A stretch of 39,241 nt of DNA from Stenotrophomonas sp. ISL-67 (GCF_018612915.1 NZ_JAGGRL010000012.1:93624-132864); one strand, 5' to 3'. Positions 1-8,525 are shown, counted from the first letter of the stretch. Notes: generated by a model from the letters alone, not told the origin. Made by a program: numbers and translations.

Positions 1-2021
1 AGAGCGGCTCCATCGAAGGCTGGTTCGACCAGGCGCGTGCGTTCTACGCGCCGTACCGGAACCGCCTGCTGACCGACCAGCAGCGCCAGCGCCTGCAGGA
101 CGAATCCGCGGACGCGCTCGCCGAATCCGCATTGGCCGCGTTGTACGGCCCGATGGGCGCACCGCGCCTGACCGAATGGCGGCAGGACCCGCTGTCGCTG
201 TGGCCGCAGTGGTGGCAGGAACGTGCGCTTGGTTCCGGCCTGCGCATGGGCGACGACGGCCTGCTCGAGGCTGATGGCAAGCACTGGTCGGTCATCCAGT
301 ACGAAACGCTGGGCTCGGCGTTCCAGCTCGATGGCGAACGCCATATCGAGGCGCTGCTCGATGCCGCCGCCGCTGCTGCGGCAAAGCATGCACCCGGGCT
401 GGAGGTGCTGCGCGCCGGTGTGCCGCTGCACGCCGAAGCCGCCGCCGTGCAGGCCAATCGGGAAATCAACACCATCGGCTGGGGCTCGCTGGCGGCGGTG
501 CTGCTGCTGGTGTGGCTGGCGTTCCGCTCGCTGCGCCCGATCCTGCTGGTGGCCGCCTCGCTGCTGATCGGCTGCGGCGTCGCACTGGCGGTGACGGTGC
601 TGGTGTTCGGCAAGGTGCACGTGCTCACCCTGGTGTTCGGTGCCTCGCTGGTTGGCGTGGCCGAGGATTACGGCATCCACTGGTTCGCCTCGCGACAGGC
701 CGAACCGGCCGACCGCCGCTGGAAACTGCTGCGGCACCTGCTGCCTGGCCTGTGGCTTGCCCTGGTGACCAGTGCGCTGGCGTACCTCGCGCTGGGCCTG
801 GCGCCGTTCCCCGGCCTGCGCCAGATGGCGTTGTTCTCGGTGGTGGGGCTGGCCGCCGCGTTCCTGACCGTGATCTTCTGGTTCCCGTGGCTGGATGGCG
901 GCGACATCCGCAGCACCCGCTTCGCGCGCTGGCTGGGCGCCACCCTGGAGCGTTGGCCGCGCCTGCACGGGCGTCGCCCGGTGGGCCTGTTCCTGGGCGT
1001 GGTGGTGCTGGTGTCGGGGCTGGGCATGGCGCGCCTGACCGCCGATGACAACCTGCGCAGCCTGCAGTCCTCACCGATGTCGCTGATCAACCAGCAGATC
1101 CGCATCAGCCAGATGCTGGGCATGCCCAGCCCGGCGCAGTTCTACCTAGTGCAGGGCGACACCGCCGAACAGGTGCTGGAACGCGAGGAAGCGCTGATTG
1201 AACGCCTGCGCGCGCTGTCGGCCAACAGGCAGATCGGCGGTTACCGCGCCATCAGCGAGTGGTTGCCGTCGGTGCAGCGCCAGCACGCCGATGCCGCACT
1301 GACCGCGCGGGTCGAACCGCAGGTGCTGGCCGCCGTGGGCGAGGCCGTGGGCGAAGCCCTGCAGCGCCCGGACTATGCCGCGCAGGACCTGCACGCCGAT
1401 GCGTTCCTTGCATCGCCCGCCGCCATGCCGTTCCGCCACCTGTGGCTGGGCGAAGTGGGCAAGGGCATGGCCTCGGTGGTGATGGTGGATGATCTCTCCC
1501 GTGCCGATGCGCTGACCCTGCTCGAAGCACAGGCCAAGGGCATCGATGGTGTGCGCTGGGTCGACCGCACCGCCGATTTCTCCGCGCTGCTCAAGCACTA
1601 CCGCAAGCTGATGAGCGTTCTGCTGCTGGTGGGCGTCGTGCTGGTGTTCGCGGTGCTGTACTGGCGCTACCGCGCGCAGGCCTGGCGCGTGTTCGCCCCG
1701 ACCCTGGCCGCCGGTGCGCTCACCCTGGGCCTGCTGGGCCTGTTCGGGCAGCCGCTGCAGCTGTTCAACATCCTGGCACTGATGCTGCTGTTGGGCATGG
1801 GCATCGACTACGGCATCTTCCTGATTGAACACCGTGGCGATGCCAGCGCCTGGCTGGCGGTCTGCGTGGGCGCGGCCAGTACCTGGCTGTCGTTCGGCCT
1901 GCTTGGCCTGTCGGCCACGCCGGCGCTGCGCGCGTTCGGTCTCACCCTGCTGTTCGGCATCGGCCTGGTCTGGTTGATCTCGCCGCTGTTCCGCCCGCCA
2001 CCGCACGACGCACCGCACTGA
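1..2021 (+). CDS. MMPL/RND-type membrane exporter of the aryl-polyene pigment cluster (5' partial)
   Basis: The frame is open from base 3 to the TGA at 2019-2021, giving 672 visible codons; the first roughly 100 residues lie outside the window, judged from usual family length. Two RND half-repeats are visible. Each has a group of hydrophobic helices and the family's GxxxDYG motif: LVGVAEDYGIHWF near base 650 and LLGMGIDYGIFLIEH near base 1790. A periplasmic loop lies between (about 1030-1600). Such MMPL proteins are regular members of aryl-polyene/xanthomonadin clusters, where they are thought to move the lipid-linked polyene towards the outer membrane. It is followed after 44 bp by the halogenase and probably shares its transcript. 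The substrate is inferred from context only. Confidence 0.85.
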   Translation, partial: SGSIEGWFDQARAFYAPYRNRLLTDQQRQRLQDESADALAESALAALYGPMGAPRLTEWRQDPLSLWPQWWQERALGSGLRMGDDGLLEADGKHWSVIQYETLGSAFQLDGERHIEALLDAAAAAAAKHAPGLEVLRAGVPLHAEAAAVQANREINTIGWGSLAAVLLLVWLAFRSLRPILLVAASLLIGCGVALAVTVLVFGKVHVLTLVFGASLVGVAEDYGIHWFASRQAEPADRRWKLLRHLLPGLWLALVTSALAYLALGLAPFPGLRQMALFSVVGLAAAFLTVIFWFPWLDGGDIRSTRFARWLGATLERWPRLHGRRPVGLFLGVVVLVSGLGMARLTADDNLRSLQSSPMSLINQQIRISQMLGMPSPAQFYLVQGDTAEQVLEREEALIERLRALSANRQIGGYRAISEWLPSVQRQHADAALTARVEPQVLAAVGEAVGEALQRPDYAAQDLHADAFLASPAAMPFRHLWLGEVGKGMASVVMVDDLSRADALTLLEAQAKGIDGVRWVDRTADFSALLKHYRKLMSVLLLVGVVLVFAVLYWRYRAQAWRVFAPTLAAGALTLGLLGLFGQPLQLFNILALMLLLGMGIDYGIFLIEHRGDASAWLAVCVGAASTWLSFGLLGLSATPALRAFGLTLLFGIGLVWLISPLFRPPPHDAPH

Positions 2022-2065
2022 GCGACCGCGCCGAACCCCCACCTTTTCTGATCAAGGATGCATCG

Positions 2066-3307
2066 ATGAACGCAGCACTGGAAACAACCGAAATCCTGGT
2101 GATCGGTGCCGGCCCCGCCGGGTCCGTGGCCGCCGCCATGCTGCGCCGGCAGGGCCGCCAGGTGCTGATGCTGGAGCGCCAGCAGTTCCCGCGCTTCTCC
2201 ATTGGTGAAAGCCTGCTGCCGCAGAGCATGGAATACATCGAAGCGGCCGGGTTGCTGCAGGACGTGGTGGAAGCCGGTTTCCAGTACAAGAACGGCGCGG
2301 CCTTCGTGTGCGGCGAGCGCACCACCGAGTTCGACTTCCGCGACAAGTTCTCGCCCGGCTGGGGCACCACCTACCAGGTGCAGCGCGCCGACTTCGATGA
2401 AGTGCTGGCGCGCGGCGCCGAACGCATGGGCACCACCCTGCGCTTTGGCGATGAAGTGCTGTCGGTCGAGCCGGGCAGCCCGGCGCGCGTGCAGGTACGC
2501 CGCCCGGACGGCAGCGAGTACACCATCGAAGCCGGCTTCATCCTCGATGCCAGCGGTTTCGCGCGCCTGCTGCCGCGCCTGCTGAAGTTGGAATCGCCGT
2601 CGAACTTCCCGGTGCGCGGCGCGATCTTCTGCCACGTGCGCGACCGCATTCCGGCCGATGCCGGCTTCGACCGCAACAAGATCCTGATCACCACCCATCC
2701 CGAACACGTGGACGTGTGGTACTGGACCATTCCCTTCTCCAACGGCTGCTGCTCGCTGGGCGTGGTGGCCGAGCCGAGCTTCTTCGAGAAGTACCCAGGC
2801 ACCGACCTGGAAAAGCTGCAGGCCATCGTCGGCGAAGATCCGAACCTGACCCGCCTGCTGAAGAACGCCGAATGGGCGGTGCTACCGGTGCGCACCATCA
2901 CCGGTTATTCGGCCAACGTCAATTCGCTGTGGGGCGAAGGCTACGCACTGCTCGGCAATGCCGGCGAGTTCCTCGACCCGGTGTTCTCCTCCGGCGTGAC
3001 CATCGCCTTCAAGTCCGCGCAGCTGGCCAGCGAGTGCCTGGCGCGCCGCCATGCGGGTGAGCAGGTGGACTGGGAGCACGAGTTCGCCATTCCGCTGCGC
3101 GCCGGTGTGAAGACCTTCCGCCGTTTCGTCGAAGCGTGGTACGCCGGTGGCTTCCAGCAGATCATCTACCACCCCCAGCAGCAGCCCGACGTGCGCCGCA
3201 TGATCTCCTCGATCCTGGCCGGCTATGCCTGGGACACCAACAACCCTTATGTGGCCGATGACAGCGGCCGTCGCCTGCGGGTGCTGGAGGAACTGTGCAG
3301 CGGCTGA
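2066..3307 (+). CDS. FAD-dependent halogenase-like oxidoreductase (candidate xanthomonadin halogenase)
   Basis: 413 residues. The ATG has a good ribosome site (AAGGA at 2054-2058). The N-terminus holds the FAD dinucleotide fold GAGPAG (residues 14-19) and the FSIGESLLP signature (44-52). Lys75 in GFQYKNGAAF sits where flavin-dependent halogenases keep their catalytic lysine. Residues 218-223 read WYWTIP, matching the WxWxIP motif that separates halogenases from monooxygenases. GNAGEFLDPVFSSG is the second FAD-contact motif. Xanthomonadins are brominated aryl polyenes, so the obvious role is halogenation of the aryl head group in the cytoplasm. Related geranylgeranyl-reductase-like enzymes share the fold, but keeping both the lysine and WxWxIP favours an active halogenase. 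The gene overlaps the downstream lipoprotein gene by 13 bp. Confidence 0.85.
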   Translation: MNAALETTEILVIGAGPAGSVAAAMLRRQGRQVLMLERQQFPRFSIGESLLPQSMEYIEAAGLLQDVVEAGFQYKNGAAFVCGERTTEFDFRDKFSPGWGTTYQVQRADFDEVLARGAERMGTTLRFGDEVLSVEPGSPARVQVRRPDGSEYTIEAGFILDASGFARLLPRLLKLESPSNFPVRGAIFCHVRDRIPADAGFDRNKILITTHPEHVDVWYWTIPFSNGCCSLGVVAEPSFFEKYPGTDLEKLQAIVGEDPNLTRLLKNAEWAVLPVRTITGYSANVNSLWGEGYALLGNAGEFLDPVFSSGVTIAFKSAQLASECLARRHAGEQVDWEHEFAIPLRAGVKTFRRFVEAWYAGGFQQIIYHPQQQPDVRRMISSILAGYAWDTNNPYVADDSGRRLRVLEELCSG

Positions 3308-3846
3308 TCCCGACCCTGCTGCTGAGCGTGCTGCTGGCCGCCTGCGCCAGTACCCGCATGCCCGCGCCGCGGGTGCAGCTGCCGACCCTGCAGCTGGCAC
3401 CGTCGGCGCTGGCCGAACCGCTGCAGCTGCAGCAACGCCTGCAGTTCCGCTTCGGCAGCCACGAGCGCGAGCTGGATGCGCTGCTCGAAGCCGATGGCGA
3501 GCAGGTGCGCCTTGCGGTGCAGGCCATGGGCCAGACCGGCGTACGCATGGTCTGGGACGGTCACACCCTGGAACAGACCCGCGCCCCGTGGCTGCCGCCG
3601 CAGGTGCGCGGCGAGCGCGTGCTGGACGACCTTCAGTTCGCGTTGTGGCCGGCCGATGCCATCCGGGAGAAGCTGCCGGCAGACTGGCGCCTGGTGGAGG
3701 CCGACGGTGGCCGCCGCCTGGAGCAGGGCGGCAAGGCGTGGCTGGTGCTGGAACCGCTGGACGGCGGCCGCCTGCGCCTGCGCAACCTGGCCGAAGGCTA
3801 TGAACTGGTGATCGAATCGTTGGACATGGGACCGGCACGACAGTGA
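3295..3846 (+). CDS. Outer-membrane-type lipoprotein of the aryl-polyene cluster (DUF3261-like)
   Basis: 183 residues from a GTG start inside the end of the halogenase gene. The N-terminus is a lipoprotein signal: a hydrophobic stretch, then a LAAC lipobox with the acylated cysteine at residue 17. Ser at +2 predicts sorting to the outer membrane. The rest is a soluble periplasmic domain without recognisable catalytic residues. Aryl-polyene clusters regularly carry a lipoprotein of this size (DUF3261 type) next to the MMPL exporter, probably helping to place the polyene lipid in the outer membrane. The family call is from size and position, not a search. The stop overlaps the next start by 4 bp (GTGA). 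Confidence 0.75.
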   Translation: MQRLIPTLLLSVLLAACASTRMPAPRVQLPTLQLAPSALAEPLQLQQRLQFRFGSHERELDALLEADGEQVRLAVQAMGQTGVRMVWDGHTLEQTRAPWLPPQVRGERVLDDLQFALWPADAIREKLPADWRLVEADGGRRLEQGGKAWLVLEPLDGGRLRLRNLAEGYELVIESLDMGPARQ

Positions 3847-5030
3847 GCAGTACCGCGGTATATCTGAATGAAGTGGGCGTGGTCTGCGCATTGGGCAGCG
3901 GGCGCGCGCAGGTGCGCGACGGCCTGTTCGCCGACCAGCCCGGTGGCCTGCGCGACAACGACCGCATGATCGCCGGCCGCACCCTGGCGCTGGGCGAAGT
4001 GAGCGGGCCGCTGCCGGACCTGTCGGCGCTGCCGGTGGCGCTGCGCGGGCGCAACAACGCGCTGCTGGAAGCCGCCCTGCTGCAGATCCGCCCGGCAGTG
4101 GACGCGGCCATCGCGCGGTACGGCGCCGAACGGGTCGCAGTGATCATCGGCACCAGCACCTCGGGTATCGGTGAATCCGAAGGCGCGCTGCGCCTGCAGG
4201 CTGACGAGGGCCGTTGGCCGGACGATTTCCATTATGCGCAGCAGGAGATGGGCACCTCGGCGCGCTTCGTGCGCGAGCGGATCGGCAGCGAGGGCCCGGC
4301 CTGGACCCTCTCCACTGCATGCTCGTCCAGCGCCAAGGCGCTGATGTCGGCCGCGCGCCTGCTGCGCGCCGGCGTGGTCGATGCCGTGGTGGCCGGCGGC
4401 GCCGATTCGCTGTGCCGCTTCACCGTGGCCGGTTTCAGCGCGCTCGAGTCGGTGTCGGCGGCGCGCTGCAACCCGTTCTCGCGGTACCGCAACGGCATCA
4501 ACATCGGCGAGGGCGCGGCGCTGTTCCTGATGACCCGCGAGCCCGGCCCGGTGCGGCTGTCCGGCTGGGGTGAATCGTCCGACGCGCACCACATGTCCGC
4601 GCCGGACCCGCAGGCGCGCGGCGCCATCGATGCCATGCAGCAGGCGCTGGACCGCGCCGGGCTGGCGCCCGGCCAGATCGACTACGTGAACCTGCACGGC
4701 ACCGCCACCGGCCACAACGACGCCATGGAAAGCCTGGCGGTGGCCAGCGTGCTGGGTACGCAGGTGCCGGCCAGCTCGACCAAGCCGCTGACCGGGCACA
4801 CCCTGGGCGCGTCCGGTGCAATCGAAGCGGCGCTGTGCTGGATGACCCTGGCCGACAACCCCGACCAGCGCCTGCCCACCCACTGGTGGGATGGTCAGCC
4901 CGACGAGGCCTTGCCGGCGTTGGCCCTGGTCGCGCCGGGCACGCGCGCGGCGCGGCCGCTGCAGCACGTGCTAAGCCACTCGTTCGCCTTCGGCGGCAGC
5001 AATGCCGTGCTGGCGCTGGCGCGGGGATGA
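3843..5030 (+). CDS. Beta-ketoacyl-ACP synthase of aryl-polyene synthesis (ApeO-like)
   Basis: 395 residues, GTG start overlapping the lipoprotein stop. It has the thiolase-fold ketosynthase triad: Cys160 in TLSTACSSS, His285 in NLHGTATGH and His319 in LTGHTLGASGA. The enzyme condenses malonyl-ACP with a growing acyl-ACP in the cytoplasm. With the next three genes it makes an elongation-reduction-dehydration set in the O-P-Q-R order of aryl-polyene clusters, which builds a fully conjugated polyene because no enoyl reductase is present. The sequence is shorter and more divergent than the downstream FabF-type synthase, as expected for the first synthase of such clusters. The next gene begins inside its stop (ATGA). 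Confidence 0.88.
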   Translation: MSSTAVYLNEVGVVCALGSGRAQVRDGLFADQPGGLRDNDRMIAGRTLALGEVSGPLPDLSALPVALRGRNNALLEAALLQIRPAVDAAIARYGAERVAVIIGTSTSGIGESEGALRLQADEGRWPDDFHYAQQEMGTSARFVRERIGSEGPAWTLSTACSSSAKALMSAARLLRAGVVDAVVAGGADSLCRFTVAGFSALESVSAARCNPFSRYRNGINIGEGAALFLMTREPGPVRLSGWGESSDAHHMSAPDPQARGAIDAMQQALDRAGLAPGQIDYVNLHGTATGHNDAMESLAVASVLGTQVPASSTKPLTGHTLGASGAIEAALCWMTLADNPDQRLPTHWWDGQPDEALPALALVAPGTRAARPLQHVLSHSFAFGGSNAVLALARG

Positions 5031-5488
5031 GCATGCAACTGCCCACCGACATCGAAAGCGTGCTGCCACACCGTGACAGCCTGCGCCTGATCGACCGGGT
5101 GGTCGACTGGCAGCCCGAATCCATCGTGGTGGAAGTGGATGTCCCCCCCCACGGCCTGTTCTCCACCCCGGACGGCGTGCCGGCCTGGGTGGGCGTGGAG
5201 TACATGGCGCAGGCCATCGCGGCCTGGGCCGGTTGCCGCGCGCGCGCCGAAGGGCGCGAGCCGTCGATCGGTTTCCTGCTGGGCACGCGCCGCTATACCG
5301 CGCACCAGCCGGCCTTCACGCCGGGCAGTTGCCTGCGGGTGGAGGCACAGTGCGAGCTGATGGGCGAAAATGGGCTGGGCATGTTCGCCTGCCGGATCCT
5401 GGCAGGCGATGTTGAATTGGCGGTTGCCAACGTATCGGTGTTCGAACCACGCGATGCGATGGCTTATCTGGAGAGTGGAGAGGCATGA
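5027..5488 (+). CDS. Hotdog-fold 3-hydroxyacyl-ACP dehydratase (ApeP-like)
   Basis: 153 residues from the ATG at 5027, which overlaps the ketosynthase stop as ATGA; a much longer upstream open frame exists but lies inside the ketosynthase gene. His15 in LPHRDSLRLID and Glu58 in AWVGVEYMAQAIAAW match the catalytic His and Glu of FabA/FabZ hotdog dehydratases. The length is close to the usual 150-170 residues. Its role is removal of water from 3-hydroxyacyl-ACP to create each conjugated double bond. Codons 39-42 contain an uninterrupted run of eight C (5143-5150), a possible slippage site. The gene overlaps the ketoreductase start by 4 bp, consistent with translational coupling. Confidence 0.85.
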   Translation: MSMQLPTDIESVLPHRDSLRLIDRVVDWQPESIVVEVDVPPHGLFSTPDGVPAWVGVEYMAQAIAAWAGCRARAEGREPSIGFLLGTRRYTAHQPAFTPGSCLRVEAQCELMGENGLGMFACRILAGDVELAVANVSVFEPRDAMAYLESGEA

Positions 5489-6216
5489 CAGGGAATCAGA
5501 CGGTGCTGGTGACCGGCGCCAGCCGGGGCATCGGCCGCGCCGTGGCGCTGCGGATCGCGCGCGACGGCTTCGACGTGGTGGTGCATTGCCGCAGCCGTAT
5601 CGAAGAAGCGCAGGCGGTGGTCGCCGACATCCAGGCGCTGGGTCGGCAGGCCCGGGTGTTGATGTTCGACGTATCCGACCGCGATGCCGCGCGTACCGCG
5701 CTGGAAGCCGATGTCGAGGCGCATGGGGCCTATTACGGTGTGGTCTGCAATGCCGGCATCGCCCGCGATGGCGCCTTCCCGGCCATGCCGGCCGAGGATT
5801 GGGATGCCGTGGTGCACACCAACCTGGACAGCTTCTACAACGTGCTGCACCCGCTGGTGATGCCGATGGTGCGGCGGCGCAAGCCCGGCCGCATCGTCAC
5901 CCTGTCGTCGGTATCGGGGCTGGTCGGCAACCGCGGGCAGACCAACTACAGCGCGGCCAAGGCCGGCATCATCGGCGCCACCAAGGCGCTGGCGCTGGAG
6001 CTGGCCAGCCGCGCGATCACCGTCAACTGCGTGGCGCCGGGCCTGATCGAAACCGAGATGGTCAACGAGGAAGTGCTCGAGCACGCACTGAAACTCATTC
6101 CCGCCGGGCGCATGGGCCAACCGGACGAGGTCGCGCATGCGGTCTCATTCCTGCTGTCTGAAGCGGCCGGGTACATCACCCGCCAGGTGATTTCGGTCAA
6201 CGGAGGCATGGTCTGA
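5485..6216 (+). CDS. 3-ketoacyl-ACP reductase, SDR family, FabG-like (ApeQ-like)
   Basis: 243 residues, the usual FabG length. The NAD(P)-binding motif TGASRGIG is at residues 10-17, NAG at 89-91, and the catalytic tetrad is Asn113, Ser142 (LSSVSG), Tyr155 and Lys159 (YSAAK). It reduces 3-ketoacyl-ACP to 3-hydroxyacyl-ACP with NADPH between the ketosynthase and dehydratase steps. Its place between the dehydratase and the second ketosynthase, with 4-bp and 1-bp overlaps, assigns it to the pigment cluster and not to the housekeeping fab operon. FabG paralogs can be interchangeable in vitro, so ACP specificity is inferred. Confidence 0.9.
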   Translation: MTGNQTVLVTGASRGIGRAVALRIARDGFDVVVHCRSRIEEAQAVVADIQALGRQARVLMFDVSDRDAARTALEADVEAHGAYYGVVCNAGIARDGAFPAMPAEDWDAVVHTNLDSFYNVLHPLVMPMVRRRKPGRIVTLSSVSGLVGNRGQTNYSAAKAGIIGATKALALELASRAITVNCVAPGLIETEMVNEEVLEHALKLIPAGRMGQPDEVAHAVSFLLSEAAGYITRQVISVNGGMV

Positions 6217-7496
6217 TGAGCCGACCCGATCGTCGCGTCGTGGTTACCGGTGCAGCGGCCATCAGCCCGCTGGGGCACGACTGGCCGAGCATCCGCGCGC
6301 GCCTGCATGCACGGCAGAACGCGGTGCGCTACATCCCGGGCTGGGAAGTCTTCGATGGCCTCAACACGCGGCTGGCGGCGCCGGCCGAAGACTACGACCT
6401 GCCCTCCAACTACAACCGCAAGACCACCCGCAGCATGGGCAAGGTCGCGGTGATGTCGGTGCGCGCCACCGAACTGGCGCTGGAAGCGGCCGGCCTGCTG
6501 GGCCACCCGGTGCTGCGCAGCGGCCTGGCCGGCGTGGCCTATGGCTCGTCCTCGGGCAGCCACGAAGCCACCGCCGAATTCGGCCGCATGCTCCACGAGC
6601 ACACCACCGAAGGCATCAGCGCCACCACCTACCTGAAGATGATGAGCCACACCTCGCCGGTCAACATCGGCGTGTTCTTCGGCTTGTCGGGTCGCGTCTA
6701 TACCACCTCCAGTGCCTGCACCTCGGGCAGCCAGGGCGTGGGCTCGGGTTACGAAGCCATCCGCAGCGGCAAGCAGACGGTGATGGTCACCGGCGGCGCC
6801 GAACAGCTCGACGCCACCGCCGCCGCCGTGTTCGACACCCTGTTCGCCACCAGCGTGCGCAACGATGCGCCGCAGACCACGCCCAGCCCGTTTGATGCCA
6901 ACCGGGATGGCCTGGTGCTGGGCGAGGGCGCCGGCACCCTGATCCTGGAGGAGCTCGAACACGCCCAGGCGCGCGGTGCCACCATCCTGGCCGAAGTGGT
7001 CGGCTATGGCACCAACAGCGACGGCCAGCACGTCACCCAGCCCACCGCCGAGACCATGGCCCGGGCCATGCGCCTGGCGCTGGAAGACGCCGGGCTGGAA
7101 CCGGGCCAGATCGGCTACGTCAACGCGCACGGCACCGCCACCGAACACGGCGACATCGCCGAAACCCAGGCTACAGCGCAGGTGTTCGGCGCGGGCATGC
7201 CGATCAGCTCGCTGAAGAGCTACGTCGGCCACATGCTGGGTGCCTGCGGCGCGTTCGAAGCCTGGGTGACCATCGAAATGATGCGCGAAGGCTGGTTCGC
7301 CCCGACCTTGAACCTGCACGACGTGGACCCGCGCTGCGGCGCGCTCGACTTCATCCGCGGCGAAGGCCGCCAGATGCAGCCCGAGTACGTGATGAGCAAC
7401 AACTTTGCCTTCGGCGGCATCAATACCTCGTTGATCTTCCGCCGCTGGCCAAACGACACGACCGGCGCAACAACCGGCGGTAGAGCCGACGGTTAG
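6216..7496 (+). CDS. FabF-like beta-ketoacyl-ACP synthase (ApeR-like)
   Basis: 426 residues. The ATG shares one base with the reductase stop. The KAS II type triad is Cys168 (SSACTSGSQ), His305 (NAHGTATEHGD) and His339 (VGHMLGACGAFE), with the terminal NNFAFGGIN motif. As the last gene of the O-P-Q-R set it supplies elongation, possibly starter condensation, in aryl-polyene synthesis. The C-terminus is unusual: the last codons (GGRADG and the TAG stop) are encoded by a GTAG palindrome (7480-7502), so the native end of the enzyme was probably replaced or extended by a repeat. No gene follows on the operon. Confidence 0.88.
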   Translation: MSRPDRRVVVTGAAAISPLGHDWPSIRARLHARQNAVRYIPGWEVFDGLNTRLAAPAEDYDLPSNYNRKTTRSMGKVAVMSVRATELALEAAGLLGHPVLRSGLAGVAYGSSSGSHEATAEFGRMLHEHTTEGISATTYLKMMSHTSPVNIGVFFGLSGRVYTTSSACTSGSQGVGSGYEAIRSGKQTVMVTGGAEQLDATAAAVFDTLFATSVRNDAPQTTPSPFDANRDGLVLGEGAGTLILEELEHAQARGATILAEVVGYGTNSDGQHVTQPTAETMARAMRLALEDAGLEPGQIGYVNAHGTATEHGDIAETQATAQVFGAGMPISSLKSYVGHMLGACGAFEAWVTIEMMREGWFAPTLNLHDVDPRCGALDFIRGEGRQMQPEYVMSNNFAFGGINTSLIFRRWPNDTTGATTGGRADG

Positions 7497-7502
7497 TCGG
7501 CT
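7480..7502 (+). repeat. GTAG palindrome (SMAG-type) supplying the stop of the second ketosynthase
   Basis: GTAG at 7480-7483 is followed by a 7-bp stem, AGCCGAC (7484-7490) pairing with GTCGGCT (7496-7502), around the loop GGTTA. The TAG stop of the upstream gene uses the last loop bases and the first stem base (7494-7496). Confidence 0.75.
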
Positions 7503-7581
7503 GCCCTTGGCGCCAACCCGACAGCCCCGGAAAAACCGCTTCCCCGTGCACCCTGTGCTTCACCAACAAGGAGATAGTTGA

Positions 7582-8019
7582 ATGCGTAGTTTTGCCCTGA
7601 TTGCCGCAGCCGCCCTGCTCAGCCTGGCCAGCACCGCCCACGCCCGTGATACCCGTGTCGAGCAGTCGCTGCACGACCTGATCCATTCCCAGGAAGCCAA
7701 GGATGCCGGCATCGACGGCAGCGTCCGCTTCTTCCTGGCGGGCCAGAAGGTCAACGTCCAGCAGCGCCTTGGCGAAGACGTGACCAACAAGAAGACCAAC
7801 GCCGCCAACAAGAGCGATAGCGTGGCCTGCAACTGGGTGGCCCTGTCGGCGCTGAAGGCCCTGCAGGATGGCGCCAAGTCGCGCGGCGCCAATGCCGTGG
7901 TCGACATCGTCAGCTACTACAAGAAGAACGAGTTCAAGAGCACCACCAACTATGAATGCTACGCAGGCGCCATCCTGGCCGGCGTCGCCCTGAAGGGCAC
8001 CTACGCAAAAGTGAAATAA
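7582..8019 (+). CDS. Small secreted protein of unknown function
   Basis: 145 residues with a clear AAGGAG ribosome site at 7568-7573. Residues 1-21 form a Sec signal peptide with a likely cut after AHA, so the mature protein is about 124 residues and periplasmic or secreted. It carries a VTNKKTNAANKSD segment and two cysteines (in VACNW and NYECYAG) that could form a disulfide. I recall similar Xanthomonadaceae proteins listed as 'excinuclease ATPase subunit', but nothing here resembles UvrA or any ATPase, and that name should not be carried over. The fold may be of the small YbjQ-like type; this is weak inference. It has its own ribosome site and is separated from the pigment operon by a GTAG palindrome. 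Confidence 0.8.
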   Translation: MRSFALIAAAALLSLASTAHARDTRVEQSLHDLIHSQEAKDAGIDGSVRFFLAGQKVNVQQRLGEDVTNKKTNAANKSDSVACNWVALSALKALQDGAKSRGANAVVDIVSYYKKNEFKSTTNYECYAGAILAGVALKGTYAKVK

Positions 8020-8037
8020 CGCAACGCGTTATTTCAC
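8011..8037 (+). terminator. 12-bp perfect hairpin overlapping the stop codon
   Basis: GTGAAATAACGC (8011-8022) pairs perfectly with GCGTTATTTCAC (8026-8037) over a 3-base loop. The stem contains the final codons and TAA stop of the small secreted protein gene. No T-run follows, so it is either a weak terminator or a 3'-end mRNA stabiliser. Confidence 0.5.
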
Positions 8038-8039
8038 GG

Positions 8040-8061
8040 GTAGCGCCGGCCGTTGGCCGGC
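8040..8061 (+). repeat. GTAG palindrome (SMAG-type)
   Basis: GTAG at 8040-8043, then GCCGGCC (8045-8051), loop GTT, GGCCGGC (8055-8061). It directly follows the hairpin at 8011-8037. The rest of the gap to 8258 shows no convincing gene. Confidence 0.75.
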
Positions 8062-8258
8062 CCACGCATTACCCGGTGAACATAGCGGTCACCACGCATC
8101 AACGGTGGCCGCTTTACCTGAACACCATCGCGACATTGATGAACCTGAATCTGCCGCGCGCGCCTCCAACCGACATCCCGGCGCCTGTCCAGCTTTCGTA
8201 GTTGCCTGGTTTACTCCACAATCAGCGTATCTATTCCCAGGGCCAAGCCCCGCGGGCA

Positions 8259-8525
8259 ATGCAAGCCTACGTCTACAAAAGCCAACGCAAGCAGGACACT
8301 TACGTCTACCTCGCCGCCCGCGACGCCTTCGATGCCATCCCCGATGCGCTGAAGGCCACGCTGGCGCCGTTCGCATTCGTGCTGGAAGTCGCCCTGACCC
8401 CCAACCGTCGCCTCGCCCTGGCCGACGCCGAGCAGGTGCGCGCCAATCTCATCGAGCGCGGATTCCACCTGCAGATGCCACCGCCGCCGGTCGCGCCCGT
8501 GAAGGTGCCGCGCCGCAATGACTGA
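8259..8525 (+). CDS. YcgL-domain protein
   Basis: 88 residues from ATG 8259. I chose this start because [18 protein letters not shown] lines up with the beginning of the YcgL domain; an in-frame start 57 bases upstream adds residues of no family character. The protein keeps [15 protein letters not shown], the [13 protein letters not shown] helix and the terminal HLQMPPPP signature typical of YcgL proteins. These are small cytoplasmic proteins of Gammaproteobacteria whose function is not settled. The stop overlaps the start of the ankyrin gene by 8 bp, so the two are likely co-translated. Confidence 0.85.
   Translation: MQAYVYKSQRKQDTYVYLAARDAFDAIPDALKATLAPFAFVLEVALTPNRRLALADAEQVRANLIERGFHLQMPPPPVAPVKVPRRND

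Noticed and set aside
44..628. Long open frames antisense to the pigment operon and many other genes
   Set aside because: High GC content keeps complementary frames open; the antisense products are Arg/Ala/Pro- or His/Gln-rich, without family motifs or ribosome sites.
7582..8019. Naming the small secreted protein an excinuclease subunit
   Set aside because: It has a signal peptide, 145 residues and no nucleotide-binding or UvrA motif.
8200..8235. Promoter for ycgL (TTGCCT with TATCTA or CACAAT)
   Set aside because: Spacings of 20 and 9 bases are outside the normal range.
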